Assembly (NCBI GenBank): GCA_965225915.1
Contig: OZ245326.1
Coordinates: 2,418,001-2,482,000 of the forward strand
DNA length: 64,000 nt
From: JAAXHH01 sp965225915
GTDB taxonomy: Bacteria > JAAXHH01
Direction: 5' to 3'
Made by a program: the position numbers and the translations under genes. Under the pieces are notes generated by a model that was not told the DNA's origin, searched no databases, and saw only the letters and a list, made by a program, of their open reading frames with translations. Numbering within the stretch: the stretch's first letter is position 1; the number at the start of each line of letters is the position of its first letter. Of this stretch, positions 52,130-60,623 are shown piece by piece.

Positions 52130-53152
52130 TTATTCCAGTTGTTCCCCCACGGCCTCCCGGACCATGTCTACCGTGATGCCGGACAGATCGCAGAGGGGGC
52201 CGCGTTCACAGGTCGGACACTGCCCGTTGGGAGGCAGCAGGAACCGGTCCCGGCCGCCCAGGGGCCGCCAGCGCTGCGGCGACCGGGCGGGAAGTGGACA
52301 GAAGATCGATACCGTGGGGACGCCCAGCGCCCCTGCCAGGTGCATGGGTCCCGTACTGCTGCTCACAAGGAGATCCATTTCGCCGATCACCGCGATAAGT
52401 TCGCCCAGCGAAAGTTTCCCGGCCAGCGAAAGGGAGGGGCCATCCAGTCTGGACACGATCGAGTCGGCGAGATTCCCTTCCTCCACGCTTCCCGTAACGA
52501 CGATCTTCGCGCCGTGTCGTTGCTGCAACGGCCTCGCCAGTGCGCCGTATCGATCAGCGGTCCAGTTCGGGGCGTTTCGGCCGTTGCCGGGATGTATGCC
52601 GATGACCGGTATTCCATCCGGCCGCTTCAATATCTCACGGGCCCGCATCCGCTCCGATTCCCGCACTTCGATCAGGGGCCGCCCGCCGGGATCCCGGGCG
52701 TCGATGACTCGCGCCAGGTCCAGGCAGTAATCCGATTCGTGCCGCAGCGGTACATAGCCGTCTCGGCTGATGGGCCTGGTCAGGGTAAGGGCCTGGTAGA
52801 TCGTGTGGCCTACACCGAAGCGGCGTGGTATGCCGGCCAGGAAGAGCATCCAGGCGTGACGCACGGTCGGCATGAGCATCAGGGCCGTATCGAAGCGGTG
52901 GGTTTTCAGATTCCGTACTTGTCCGAGGAAACCCGCCAGGCCGCGATGACCTGCTTCCGGGTCGTCTTCGACAATGGCGTCGAGACAGGGGTTTCTTGCA
53001 GGCACGTCCCGGGTATAGGGGCGTACCATCATGGCGAGATAGGCTTCAGGCCAGCGGCTTCTAAGGGCGTTCAGTACAGGCAGGGACAGCACCACGTCGC
53101 CGATGCGGTCGGGCCTGACCACGAGGATCCGGGGAGACGTTGTGCGATCCAT
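52130..53152 (-). CDS. Glycosyltransferase family 9 (heptosyltransferase-like), paralogue
   Basis: 340 aa. RILVVRPDRIGDVVLSLPVLN, IGIHPGNGRNAPNW, and VSSSTGPMHLAGALGVPTVSIFC. Also ends with a cysteine-bearing tail (CPTCERGPLCD), as its neighbour does. The pair likely adds successive sugars to the same acceptor. Between rlmN (67 bp) and the other GT9 (38 bp). Confidence 0.9.
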   Translation of the reverse strand: MDRTTSPRILVVRPDRIGDVVLSLPVLNALRSRWPEAYLAMMVRPYTRDVPARNPCLDAIVEDDPEAGHRGLAGFLGQVRNLKTHRFDTALMLMPTVRHAWMLFLAGIPRRFGVGHTIYQALTLTRPISRDGYVPLRHESDYCLDLARVIDARDPGGRPLIEVRESERMRAREILKRPDGIPVIGIHPGNGRNAPNWTADRYGALARPLQQRHGAKIVVTGSVEEGNLADSIVSRLDGPSLSLAGKLSLGELIAVIGEMDLLVSSSTGPMHLAGALGVPTVSIFCPLPARSPQRWRPLGGRDRFLLPPNGQCPTCERGPLCDLSGITVDMVREAVGEQLE

Positions 53153-53219
53153 GGGGAATACTCCATCCCGCCGCAGGCTCCGACGCCGGTCAACGAGCCT
53201 GCCCGTGGCCCCTGGTCCG

Positions 53220-54317
53220 TCAACTGCCTACCCGCGATTCCACAAGGCGCAACTGTCCGCAGGCGGCCTGTATGTCCCGCCCCCGCTCACGGCGGATGGT
53301 CAGCTGAAGGCCGCCGGCGCGCAGTGCCTCTACGAAGACCGCCCTTCGGTATTCATCGGGCGTTTCGTAAGGCAGGCCCTTCACCGGGTTGTATGGAATG
53401 AGATTCAGCTTGCATTTATCTTTTTTCAGCAACTTGACCAGGTTTTCCGCGTCCTTGAACCGATCGTTCACGCCCTTGAGCAGCACGTATTCGTAGGTGA
53501 TGATGCGATCGGTTGCTTCGACGTACTGCCGGCAGGCCTGCATGAGCATTTTCAGCGGATAGCGCTTGTTGATCGGGACGATCAGGGACCGGGTCGTGTC
53601 GTCTGCGGCGTGCAGAGACACGGAAAGTTCGAACTGGATGTTCTCCCGGGCCAGCTGATAGATCTTTGGAACCAGCCCGCTGGTGGAAAGGGTAATTCTG
53701 CGAGCGCCGATGTCGAGTCCCCATTCCGCGTTGATGATACGCACGGCCTTCAGTACCTGTCGGTAGTTGGCCAGGGGTTCGCCCATGCCCATGACGACGA
53801 TGTTGTTGATGGGATGGCTTTCGCCGGCCAGCCTCCTGACCTGGATGACCTGATCGACGATCTCGGCCGCCGTCATGTTGCGCACCAGTCCCTCCAGTCC
53901 ACTCGCGCAGAAACGGCAGCCTATCGCGCAACCCACCTGTGTGGAGATACAGAGCGTATTGCGCCGCGACCCCCCGATCAGCACGGTCTCTACTTTCTGC
54001 CCGTCCCGCAAGGCGAAGAGATATTTCGTCGTGGGACCATGACGGGATGCCTCGTGGCGGACGGGGATCAACGGGTTCAGGTCTGTTCGTTCAGCGAGTC
54101 CGGTGCGAAAAGTCTTGGAGAGATTGGTCATCTCGTCGAAAGTGCCCGCGGCCTTCTTATAGACCCACGAGGCGATCTGCCCTGCGCGGTAGGCCGGTTC
54201 ATCCATTTCATCGACGATCCTCGCGATCTCGGGCAGCATCAGGCCCTGCAAGTCGGGCTTGCCCTGGCTGGGCAGCTGTATGGCTTGTCCTCTGGATTTC
54301 CGTTCCCTAATGGCCAT
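53220..54317 (-). CDS. rlmN: 23S rRNA (adenine-2503-C2)-methyltransferase / tRNA methyltransferase
   Basis: Radical-SAM methylase of A2503 in 23S rRNA and A37 in tRNA. 365 aa from ATG 54317. The frame is open another 87 codons, but a TAGACA-N17-TATTAT promoter lies there. The cluster motif is GCAIGCRFCASG (CxxxCxxC). NIVVMGMGEPLANY is a family mark. The C-terminal methyl-carrying cysteine is in GRDIQAACGQLR. It heads the operon with two GT9 genes. Confidence 0.93.
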   Translation of the reverse strand: MAIRERKSRGQAIQLPSQGKPDLQGLMLPEIARIVDEMDEPAYRAGQIASWVYKKAAGTFDEMTNLSKTFRTGLAERTDLNPLIPVRHEASRHGPTTKYLFALRDGQKVETVLIGGSRRNTLCISTQVGCAIGCRFCASGLEGLVRNMTAAEIVDQVIQVRRLAGESHPINNIVVMGMGEPLANYRQVLKAVRIINAEWGLDIGARRITLSTSGLVPKIYQLARENIQFELSVSLHAADDTTRSLIVPINKRYPLKMLMQACRQYVEATDRIITYEYVLLKGVNDRFKDAENLVKLLKKDKCKLNLIPYNPVKGLPYETPDEYRRAVFVEALRAGGLQLTIRRERGRDIQAACGQLRLVESRVGS

Positions 54318-54355
54318 CGCGTATCGTCTCCGGTCCTCGTAAGCAGGTCGCTGGC

Positions 54356-54384
54356 ATAATACGGCAAGTATACCCTGTTGTCTA
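54356..54384 (-). promoter_or_regulatory. Promoter of rlmN operon
   Basis: On the minus strand TAGACA (54379-54384), exact 17-bp spacer, TATTAT (54356-54361), leaving a leader of about 30 nt to ATG 54317. This fixes the rlmN start. Confidence 0.65.
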
Positions 54385-54513
54385 TGGAAAAGCGCAACCG
54401 GCCGTCTTCGGAAGAGCATACGAAAAGCCTCGGAACCCTGAAGCTCCGGGGCTTGGTCCACGATGTGGACGACCTGCACGAACCCGACCAGGAAAAGTCG
54501 GGTGAACACCGCT

Positions 54514-54869
54514 CTAGAGGGTGAAACTGTACCTGGCGTACCAGAACGCGAAACCGAAGCCGAAGGGGATGAACGCACTGTACTTGTTCCCGCTCTTCTC
54601 CCTGGCTTTCAGATGTTCATTGGGATACGTATTATGGACGTTCTGCCCGCCGATGGTTATCGCGGACCGGTTATTCATTGAACGAGACGGTGCTCTCGAG
54701 ATCAACCAGCACCTTGCCACCGAAAGTCTGAACATCTTGAGAATCGAACCAGGAACCGAAATAGCTTAACGCGCCCCAGGGCGGACCAACTATACGTCAG
54801 GGCTTGAAGCAGGGCGAGGTTGCCGCGTTGCTTGGGAAGATTCTCCTGCAATTCCTTCAGGTAAACCAT
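54514..54869 (-). pseudogene. C-terminal remnant of a TonB-dependent receptor, frameshifted
   Basis: Three minus-strand frames, read in order, spell the end of a TonB receptor barrel. The first has LPKQRGNLALLQALTYSWSA (from about 54860). The second has ALSYFGSWFDSQDVQTFGGK and VLVDLESTVSFNE. The third has ITIGGQNVHNTYPNEHLK and IPFGFGFAFWYARYSFTL, ending at TAG 54514-54516. The last block is the terminal pattern of many FCB TonB receptors. At least two frameshifts separate the parts and no 5' region remains. A 34-bp tandem repeat starts at its broken end. Confidence 0.8.
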
Positions 54870-54925
54870 TCATAATACTGTGCTGCATTATCAGGTAAAC
54901 CATTCATAATACTGCACTGCTTTAT
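54857..54925. repeat. Two tandem copies of a 34/35-bp repeat
   Basis: A 24-bp core beginning TCAGGTAAACCATTCATAAT is exact at 54857-54880 and 54891-54914. The following 10-11 bp are similar. It coincides with the upstream edge of the TonB remnant and may mark the deletion junction. The rest of 54385-54513 shows no gene. Confidence 0.85.
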
Positions 54926-54926
54926 G

Positions 54927-54955
54927 TTGCATTTGTTAAAGAGAATCGTTAGATT
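54927..54955 (+). promoter_or_regulatory. Promoter of the 57-aa gene
   Basis: TTGCAT (54927-54932), exact 17-bp spacer, TAGATT (54950-54955), about 80 bp before the ATG. It begins directly after the 34-bp repeats. Confidence 0.5.
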
Positions 54956-55034
54956 GGGCGTGTCGAGAGGTCCATCAACCCGTATGCAATCGTGACGAAT
55001 CAGGCTGAAACAACTCGTTTGGGAGGACATTAAA

Positions 55035-55208
55035 ATGGCAAAGGACAGAAGCTTCGCGGCCAAGATGTCGAAAGCCGACAAGGACCAGGAAGAGCAAATA
55101 CAGACCGCCCTGGTGATCAAACCCGTAAAGTCCGAGTCCGGCCACTACAAGTTCAAACGCAAGCTGGCCAAGCTGACCCCCGAAAACAAGAAGGCCCTGG
55201 GCGTCTGA
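55035..55208 (+). CDS. Small basic protein of 57 aa
   Basis: Not recognised. Begins MAKDRSFAAKMSKADKDQEE and ends KLTPENKKALGV. Lysine-rich, no hydrophobic segment, with the short strand QTALVIKPVKSES in the middle. GGGAGG 7-8 nt before the ATG and a promoter upstream support it. It is below the usual length cut-off and easy to miss. The middle VIKPVKSESGHYKFKRK suggests a small beta hairpin, as in ribosome- or nucleic-acid-associated proteins. Convergent with the protease gene. Confidence 0.7.
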   Translation: MAKDRSFAAKMSKADKDQEEQIQTALVIKPVKSESGHYKFKRKLAKLTPENKKALGV

Positions 55209-55239
55209 CGCGAGACCGGTCCTCGAAACGGCATCACCA

Positions 55240-55992
55240 TTAAAACAGCGCGCTGACGAGCACGTCCCTTTCTTCCGTCATCTGCAGCGTGCCGAGCAAG
55301 TTGTTTACCCCGTGGATGGCGAGGGGAACATAGAGGGATCCGCTGCGCTCCCGTGCGATCCCGAGCAGGATCCCGATCAGGGCGATCAGCGTGAGGAAAT
55401 ACAGGTCGTACTGGGCGACGTGCAGCAGCGTCCAGAGCAGCGTCGTGACGACAATCGTACCCCCGGCTCCCATCCTTGTCCGGCGCAGTCCCTCGAACAG
55501 AAATCCCCTGAACAAAACCTCTTCGAAAACCGGTGCGGCGATCACGAGCGCGAACCAGAGAAGCGTGGTGTATCGTGTCGTTTCGATCATCGTTTCCATG
55601 ATCGGCGGCACGGATGAACGTCCGAGTTCGACCGTGACCAGGTCGGCGAGTTGCAACAGCGCGAAGGCGAACGCCACCCAGCCGAGCAGGGTCGTGGTAC
55701 GGACCGGCAGGAGCGCAAGCCAGGATCGCGGTTCAATGCCCCGCTTGCGGCTGAGGATGAGCAGCACGAGGGCTGTACACGGAATGGCGGAGGCGGTTAC
55801 GCCCAGGGCGACCAGGTCGCCCATGCGTTCAGAGGGATCCAGGTCCAGCACAATCACCGAAAGGAACGTCGCGGCGACCTGCAGAACGAGATAGGCGCCC
55901 AGGATCAACGCGCCGGAAACAAGGGTGAACCTGAGACGCGCCGGTGGAGGGGATTCCCCGGGTTCAACCGCGTTCACGGACGTATCGCTCAT
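55240..55992 (-). CDS. CPBP-family intramembrane metalloprotease (Abi/CAAX)
   Basis: 250 aa with about seven TM helices. Motif 1 FEEVLFRGFL (EExxxR), motif 2 LLWTLLHVAQYD (FxxxH type) and motif 3 LAIHGVNNLL (HxxxN). Members cleave prenylated or small hydrophobic peptides; some give immunity to bacteriocins. Starts 57 bp after the PiT gene on the same strand. Confidence 0.88.
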   Translation of the reverse strand: MSDTSVNAVEPGESPPPARLRFTLVSGALILGAYLVLQVAATFLSVIVLDLDPSERMGDLVALGVTASAIPCTALVLLILSRKRGIEPRSWLALLPVRTTTLLGWVAFAFALLQLADLVTVELGRSSVPPIMETMIETTRYTTLLWFALVIAAPVFEEVLFRGFLFEGLRRTRMGAGGTIVVTTLLWTLLHVAQYDLYFLTLIALIGILLGIARERSGSLYVPLAIHGVNNLLGTLQMTEERDVLVSALF

Positions 55993-56049
55993 ATCGGTCG
56001 CCTGAAGTTCGTCTGGGTCCGGACCGGCAGGAGGCTATCCGGTGTGAAA

Positions 56050-57312
56050 TCAGAAAAGGAACCTGAACAGGTAGAAGAAGACGATCGCAAGCAGGGCGCC
56101 GATGGGAACGGTCACGATCCAGGATGCCGCGATTCTGCCCAGGATGCTGAAGTCGAGGGCCTTCACCCCCTGCGCCAGGCCCACGCCCATAACGCCGCCG
56201 ACCAGAGTCTGGGTCGTCGAGATGGGCAGGCCGAGCCGGCTGGCAACGACGATGGTCAGGGCCGTGGCGAACTCGGCCGAGTATCCCCGGGCGGGCGTCA
56301 GTTCGGTGATCCTGGTACCAATGGTAGCCATGACGCGGTATCCCATGGTCGACAGCCCGATGACGATGCCGATGCCCCCAATCAGCAGGAGCCAGGTGGG
56401 AACAGGCGACTCGGGGTCGACCACGCCGGACTGGCTGATATGTACCACGGCGGCGAGCGGCCCGATGGCGTTCGCCACGTCGTTGGAACCGTGGGCGAAG
56501 GCCACGGCGCAAGCGCTCATGATCTGAAGCATGCCGAACATTTTCTCGACGATGGCCACCTGGGAATCACCGGACGATGCGTCAGTGGAATTGGATTCCG
56601 CCCGGTTGCCGATCATGCCGAGCAGAAAGTGACCGGCGATCACCGCGACGATGCCCAGGATGCCGGACCAGAGCAGGGATTCGGCCAGGGTTAGATCCAG
56701 GTTGATGTTCTTGAGCCCCTTGAACAAAGTGACCAGGGAAATGACGACGACGACGCAGAATATGTACAGAGGCGCCCATTTCCGGGTCTTCCGTACGGGA
56801 TCGGGATGGCGAAGGATCGTCCAACGTATCGCGGTGAAAATCAGGTAGGCCAGGGCGGCCGACAGCAGGGGCGATACGACCCAGGAAGCGACGATCTGCA
56901 CCAGTTGTTCCCACTGCACGGCGCTGACGCCAAAGGCGACCATGCCGAACCCCGCGATGGCCCCCACGATCGAGTGGGTGGTCGATACGGGCCAGCCGAG
57001 CCTGGAAGCGACCACGAGCCACGTTCCGGCCGCCATGAGGGAAGCGAGCATGCCGTAAACGATGAGATCCGGCGCGGCCGCGGAGATCTGCGGGTCCAGT
57101 ATTCCTCCCCGGACGGTCTTGGTGACATGTCCCCCTACCAGGACGGCGCCCAGGAATTCGAGCACCGCGGCGATGAGGATGGCCTGTTTGATGGTCAAGG
57201 CCTTGGAACCCACGGATGTTCCCATGGCGTTCGCCACGTCGTTTGCGCCTATGGAAAAGGCCATGTAAAGTCCGAGTACCACGGCCAGTACGAGCGTGAA
57301 TTCGTCACTCAT
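56050..57312 (-). CDS. pit: Low-affinity inorganic phosphate transporter, PiT family
   Basis: 420 aa from ATG 57312 (MSDEFTLVLAVVLGLYMAFS), supported by AAAAGGA upstream. PHO4 duplicated signature: first half SIGANDVANAMGTSVGSKALT, second AHGSNDVANAIGPLAAV. About ten TM helices, with a hydrophilic middle loop (about 230-250, NSTDASSGDSQVAIV). A cation-coupled phosphate carrier that complements Pst at high phosphate. No Pho box was seen upstream (57313-57500). Confidence 0.93.
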   Translation of the reverse strand: MSDEFTLVLAVVLGLYMAFSIGANDVANAMGTSVGSKALTIKQAILIAAVLEFLGAVLVGGHVTKTVRGGILDPQISAAAPDLIVYGMLASLMAAGTWLVVASRLGWPVSTTHSIVGAIAGFGMVAFGVSAVQWEQLVQIVASWVVSPLLSAALAYLIFTAIRWTILRHPDPVRKTRKWAPLYIFCVVVVISLVTLFKGLKNINLDLTLAESLLWSGILGIVAVIAGHFLLGMIGNRAESNSTDASSGDSQVAIVEKMFGMLQIMSACAVAFAHGSNDVANAIGPLAAVVHISQSGVVDPESPVPTWLLLIGGIGIVIGLSTMGYRVMATIGTRITELTPARGYSAEFATALTIVVASRLGLPISTTQTLVGGVMGVGLAQGVKALDFSILGRIAASWIVTVPIGALLAIVFFYLFRFLF

Positions 57313-57500
57313 GGTTCCTTTTACTCCCCTTGCGTATTGTTGATGTCTGGATTGTGTGCGGTCGTGTAGTGCCTGAATCCGCCAAGCGGGTTTCAATATA
57401 AGGAACGGACGTGCGCTCGCCACGGATATCTTGGGTACATGGCGAACAACTCCGGCATGCCTGAATCACCGGAAAAGCCGGATGGGTTCGACCTCGAAAC

Positions 57501-59201
57501 TCAGTACTTCAATCCGGTATAGAGTCCTTCGTCCACGAGGGCGACCAGGACCCGTGCCTCGCGGCGCCGCACCCAGCGCTCTACGGCGTCGCGGGTTTCT
57601 TCCAGGGTACCCACGGTCTCGGCGGCGATCCCGAATCCCTCGGCGACCTTCACCCAGTCCACCGGAACGAAGTCGACCCCCATCGTGGGCAGTCCGCGGG
57701 ACTGCTGGGCGATCTTGATGACGGCCAGCGAAGCGTCGTACAGGACGATGACCAGGGGCGCGATACCGGTCCGGTTGATGGTTTCTAGTTCCTGCACCAT
57801 CATGGCGAAGGCGCCGTCGCCCGTCACCGCGGCGACCGGCCGGTCGGGACAGACCGTCGCGGCGCCCATGGCCGCGCCCACGCCGTACCCCATGGAAGAA
57901 AGGCCGTTGGACATGAGGAAGGTGTGCGGTGCAGGCGCCCTCCAACGCTGTCCCATGACGTTCTTGTGGGCGCCCACGTCTGAGGAGACAATGGTGTCTT
58001 CCGGGAGCGCTTCGCGCAAGGCGCCGACCAGGTGATAGGGCGACATGCCGCCTGGTCCCGAAGAGGCCGGCGGATGGTAGACCGCATCGACCCGTTCCCT
58101 TAAATCCAGGATTTCATTGTCTGTCCACGCGTTTCGGCCTGTGTAACTTCCGGCGATCCGGTCGAGCAGGCCGGACACGTCACCCACGCAGGAAGCGGGC
58201 GGACTGTAGGCGCCGAATCCCACGGGGGCGTTGGCGACGACTTGCAGCGGCGCGTCGAAGTGCCAGAGACGGGAGATCTCCACCGGATCGAAGCCGATGC
58301 CAAGGACACAGTCGCTTCGCTCCAGCCATTCGATGATCCGGTCTTCACCGGCGGCCGGAGCGATCGTTCCCAGGTATCCTCCGCCGCGCTCGTCGGCGAT
58401 CCCCTTCGCCTGGACTGTCGTGGTGTAGGGTATGCCGGTGTCCCTCAGGAAACGCCGCACGGCCGGGGCTTCCCTTGCGGCGTCCATGGCGATACCGACC
58501 ACGGCGATCGGTCTTTCGGCCCCGTTCAGACTGGCAAGGATGCGCGGGAGATCGGAATCGTCCGCAGGGGTCGGAGGAGGGGGATGTGAGGATTTGACGT
58601 CGACATCATGAGTCGTGGACTTGCCGTCGAGCGCAGGCCTCCCCGCCACGTCGGACGGCACGGAAAGGTACACCGGTCCCCGCGGCGGACCGGCCGCGAT
58701 GGACAGGGCGCTTTTTATGGTATCTTCGACCGCGGCGCCTTCGAGGTCGACAGACCACCGGGATATGGGTGTGAACAGATCGACCAGCGGCAGGTTCTGC
58801 TTATTGCTTCTGTGGTGCCGCTGCGTTGACGTCCGCGCGGAAATGGCCAGGATCGGATCGCGATCCAGGAAGGCGGTCCCGACGCCGAGGACCAGGTTGC
58901 AGGCGCCCGGACCCAGGGTCGCGACGCACACCCCGGGGATCCCGGTAAGGCGTCCCACTGCAGCCGCCATGAACGCCGCCGTGGATTCGTGGCCGGTCAG
59001 GACGAACCGGATGCCCGCGCGTTCCAGCGCGTCGATCAGTTCCAGCACCTCGCCGCCGGGATGGCCGAAGGCGAAGCGGACGCCGGCGTCATGCAGGGTG
59101 CGCGCCATGACCGCCGCGCAGGTGTGGTCTTGGGCCAATCGGACATCCTCGTTGGCGGTTCGTAGAACCGTTTTTACGGTCCGGATAAGGGGAAAGAACA
59201 C
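57501..59201 (-). CDS. Thiamine-diphosphate enzyme, acetolactate-synthase-like (second copy)
   Basis: 566 aa. Catalytic Glu in LTGHESTAAFMAAAVG. ThDP motif GDGAFAMMVQELETINRTG with a D (VLYDAS) where most have N. Start is a GTG at 59201; a shorter start near MARTLHDAG is also possible. It shares domain order with the gene at 36 kb but is clearly different in sequence and stands alone between pit and DUF4340. Substrate unknown. Confidence 0.82.
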   Translation of the reverse strand: MFFPLIRTVKTVLRTANEDVRLAQDHTCAAVMARTLHDAGVRFAFGHPGGEVLELIDALERAGIRFVLTGHESTAAFMAAAVGRLTGIPGVCVATLGPGACNLVLGVGTAFLDRDPILAISARTSTQRHHRSNKQNLPLVDLFTPISRWSVDLEGAAVEDTIKSALSIAAGPPRGPVYLSVPSDVAGRPALDGKSTTHDVDVKSSHPPPPTPADDSDLPRILASLNGAERPIAVVGIAMDAAREAPAVRRFLRDTGIPYTTTVQAKGIADERGGGYLGTIAPAAGEDRIIEWLERSDCVLGIGFDPVEISRLWHFDAPLQVVANAPVGFGAYSPPASCVGDVSGLLDRIAGSYTGRNAWTDNEILDLRERVDAVYHPPASSGPGGMSPYHLVGALREALPEDTIVSSDVGAHKNVMGQRWRAPAPHTFLMSNGLSSMGYGVGAAMGAATVCPDRPVAAVTGDGAFAMMVQELETINRTGIAPLVIVLYDASLAVIKIAQQSRGLPTMGVDFVPVDWVKVAEGFGIAAETVGTLEETRDAVERWVRRREARVLVALVDEGLYTGLKY

Positions 59202-59247
59202 GCTGGCGTGCCCGTAATCGAACCGGTGAAACCGGCCGCTTCGGCAC

Positions 59248-60621
59248 TCAGCGGGAGGTGACCAGGTCTCCGCGGCGCAGATGGATCCGATCGAAGCTGT
59301 CCGCCGAGATTACGTAGTACCACTGGGCGAAACGGGTGTTCAGGTCTGCGGAGGTCCTGCGCCCGGTCTCGACGTTCCTTTTCCAGTCTTCGTGTTTTTC
59401 GTGCAGGTCTGCGTTGGTCCGGTCGGCGGTCGTCCACAGCGAATCCGCCCGGGCCTGAAAACCCGTATCGGCGGGTTTTCGCGGCTCCGGAAAAACACCG
59501 GCGTCGAATCTGGTGGTGATGAACAGGTACCGGTTTTCACCCGGTCCGCTCGGTCCGTTCGGTCCGCCGTCCCCCGACATCTCCGTCCCGGCCGTGACCG
59601 CCTCGCCCGCACCATAGACGATCTCCCCGAAGCGGAGCGTGTAGACTACGCCGTCCTTCGAGCGGACCTGGGCCTCTCCCTCGTTGGAAACCAGCTGGCC
59701 GTCCCGGGTGAAGTAGTAGCCTTTTTCCTGCAGGGACACCAGGCCCTCGCGGTTCAAGCTGATGCCTTCGTCGTTGTCTTCCAGGCTTCTGGACAGGCCG
59801 GCGGGCTTGGGACGAACGCCCACTATGGTCAGTTCGTCGAGGGCCTTGAGCAGGTCTTCCATCTTCACTCCGTCGACTTTCTGCCCGCTCCTCATGCGGT
59901 TGGCCGTCCAGTCGGGGTCGCCCCGGGTCAGGACGATCGTGTCGCGCTGGTCCAGGATACGGGTGCTTTCGTCGATGGAGTAGTCTTTCAGGGTCACCTG
60001 CTCGATACGGTCCAGGTCCAACTCCAGCAGGTCCTTCTCGATCCAGTCTCCGAACCGGGAGGAGACATCCACGTCGAAGCGCGCGGCGTAGGTCCGCTTC
60101 TGGCCCGGTACCCGCAGATACCGGAACCTGCCCTCCCGTCCGGGCACGTTCTTGCCGATGATGAGGTCGGCGAGCAGGTTCTCGTTCCCGTCCTTGACCG
60201 TAACACGCTTGCCGCGACCGGCCAGGGAAGCGACGGATTCGTCCAACGGGTCCACCACGCCCAGGGACTCGTGGTCCGCGGCGACCTCGGCGACCACGTC
60301 GTCCTTGCGGACGTCGATGAGCCCGGCGGCCGTTCGGGCCAGTCGGTCCTTGTCATCCGCGGCGTAGTTGTGGTGGGAAGGGATGCGCCATCGCGTGCCC
60401 TTGAACACCACGTTGAAAGCGTCGATACGCCCGGTTTCCTCGTCGAAATCGATGACTTCCAGCGAGGCCGCGTCGTTCGGATCGGAGAAATCCGGAAAGA
60501 ACACCTCTCCACGGTCCGAGAACGCCTCCGGTGTCGGATCACCCGGCGCCGCGAGAAAAGCGGCGATGGTCACCAGCGCCGCCGCGGCGACGAAGGCCAG
60601 GGTCTTGCGCGTTTCGTCCAT
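59248..60621 (-). CDS. DUF4340 protein (Gld-like ABC accessory)
   Basis: 457 aa. Start ATG 60621 fits GAGGAG six bases before it; a TTG at 60627 is less likely. One N-terminal TM helix (about 8-27), then a long periplasmic/outer-face DUF4340 region with repeated beta-strand units (VTLKDYSIDES, LTRGDPDW). It is the usual partner of GldG-type proteins in FCB genomes. Last of a three-gene ABC operon. Confidence 0.83.
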   Translation of the reverse strand: MDETRKTLAFVAAAALVTIAAFLAAPGDPTPEAFSDRGEVFFPDFSDPNDAASLEVIDFDEETGRIDAFNVVFKGTRWRIPSHHNYAADDKDRLARTAAGLIDVRKDDVVAEVAADHESLGVVDPLDESVASLAGRGKRVTVKDGNENLLADLIIGKNVPGREGRFRYLRVPGQKRTYAARFDVDVSSRFGDWIEKDLLELDLDRIEQVTLKDYSIDESTRILDQRDTIVLTRGDPDWTANRMRSGQKVDGVKMEDLLKALDELTIVGVRPKPAGLSRSLEDNDEGISLNREGLVSLQEKGYYFTRDGQLVSNEGEAQVRSKDGVVYTLRFGEIVYGAGEAVTAGTEMSGDGGPNGPSGPGENRYLFITTRFDAGVFPEPRKPADTGFQARADSLWTTADRTNADLHEKHEDWKRNVETGRRTSADLNTRFAQWYYVISADSFDRIHLRRGDLVTSR

Positions 60622-60623
60622 GG

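Noticed and set aside
54521..54769. 82-codon plus-strand ORF
   Set aside because: Opposite the TonB-receptor remnant, whose minus-strand text matches barrel ends.
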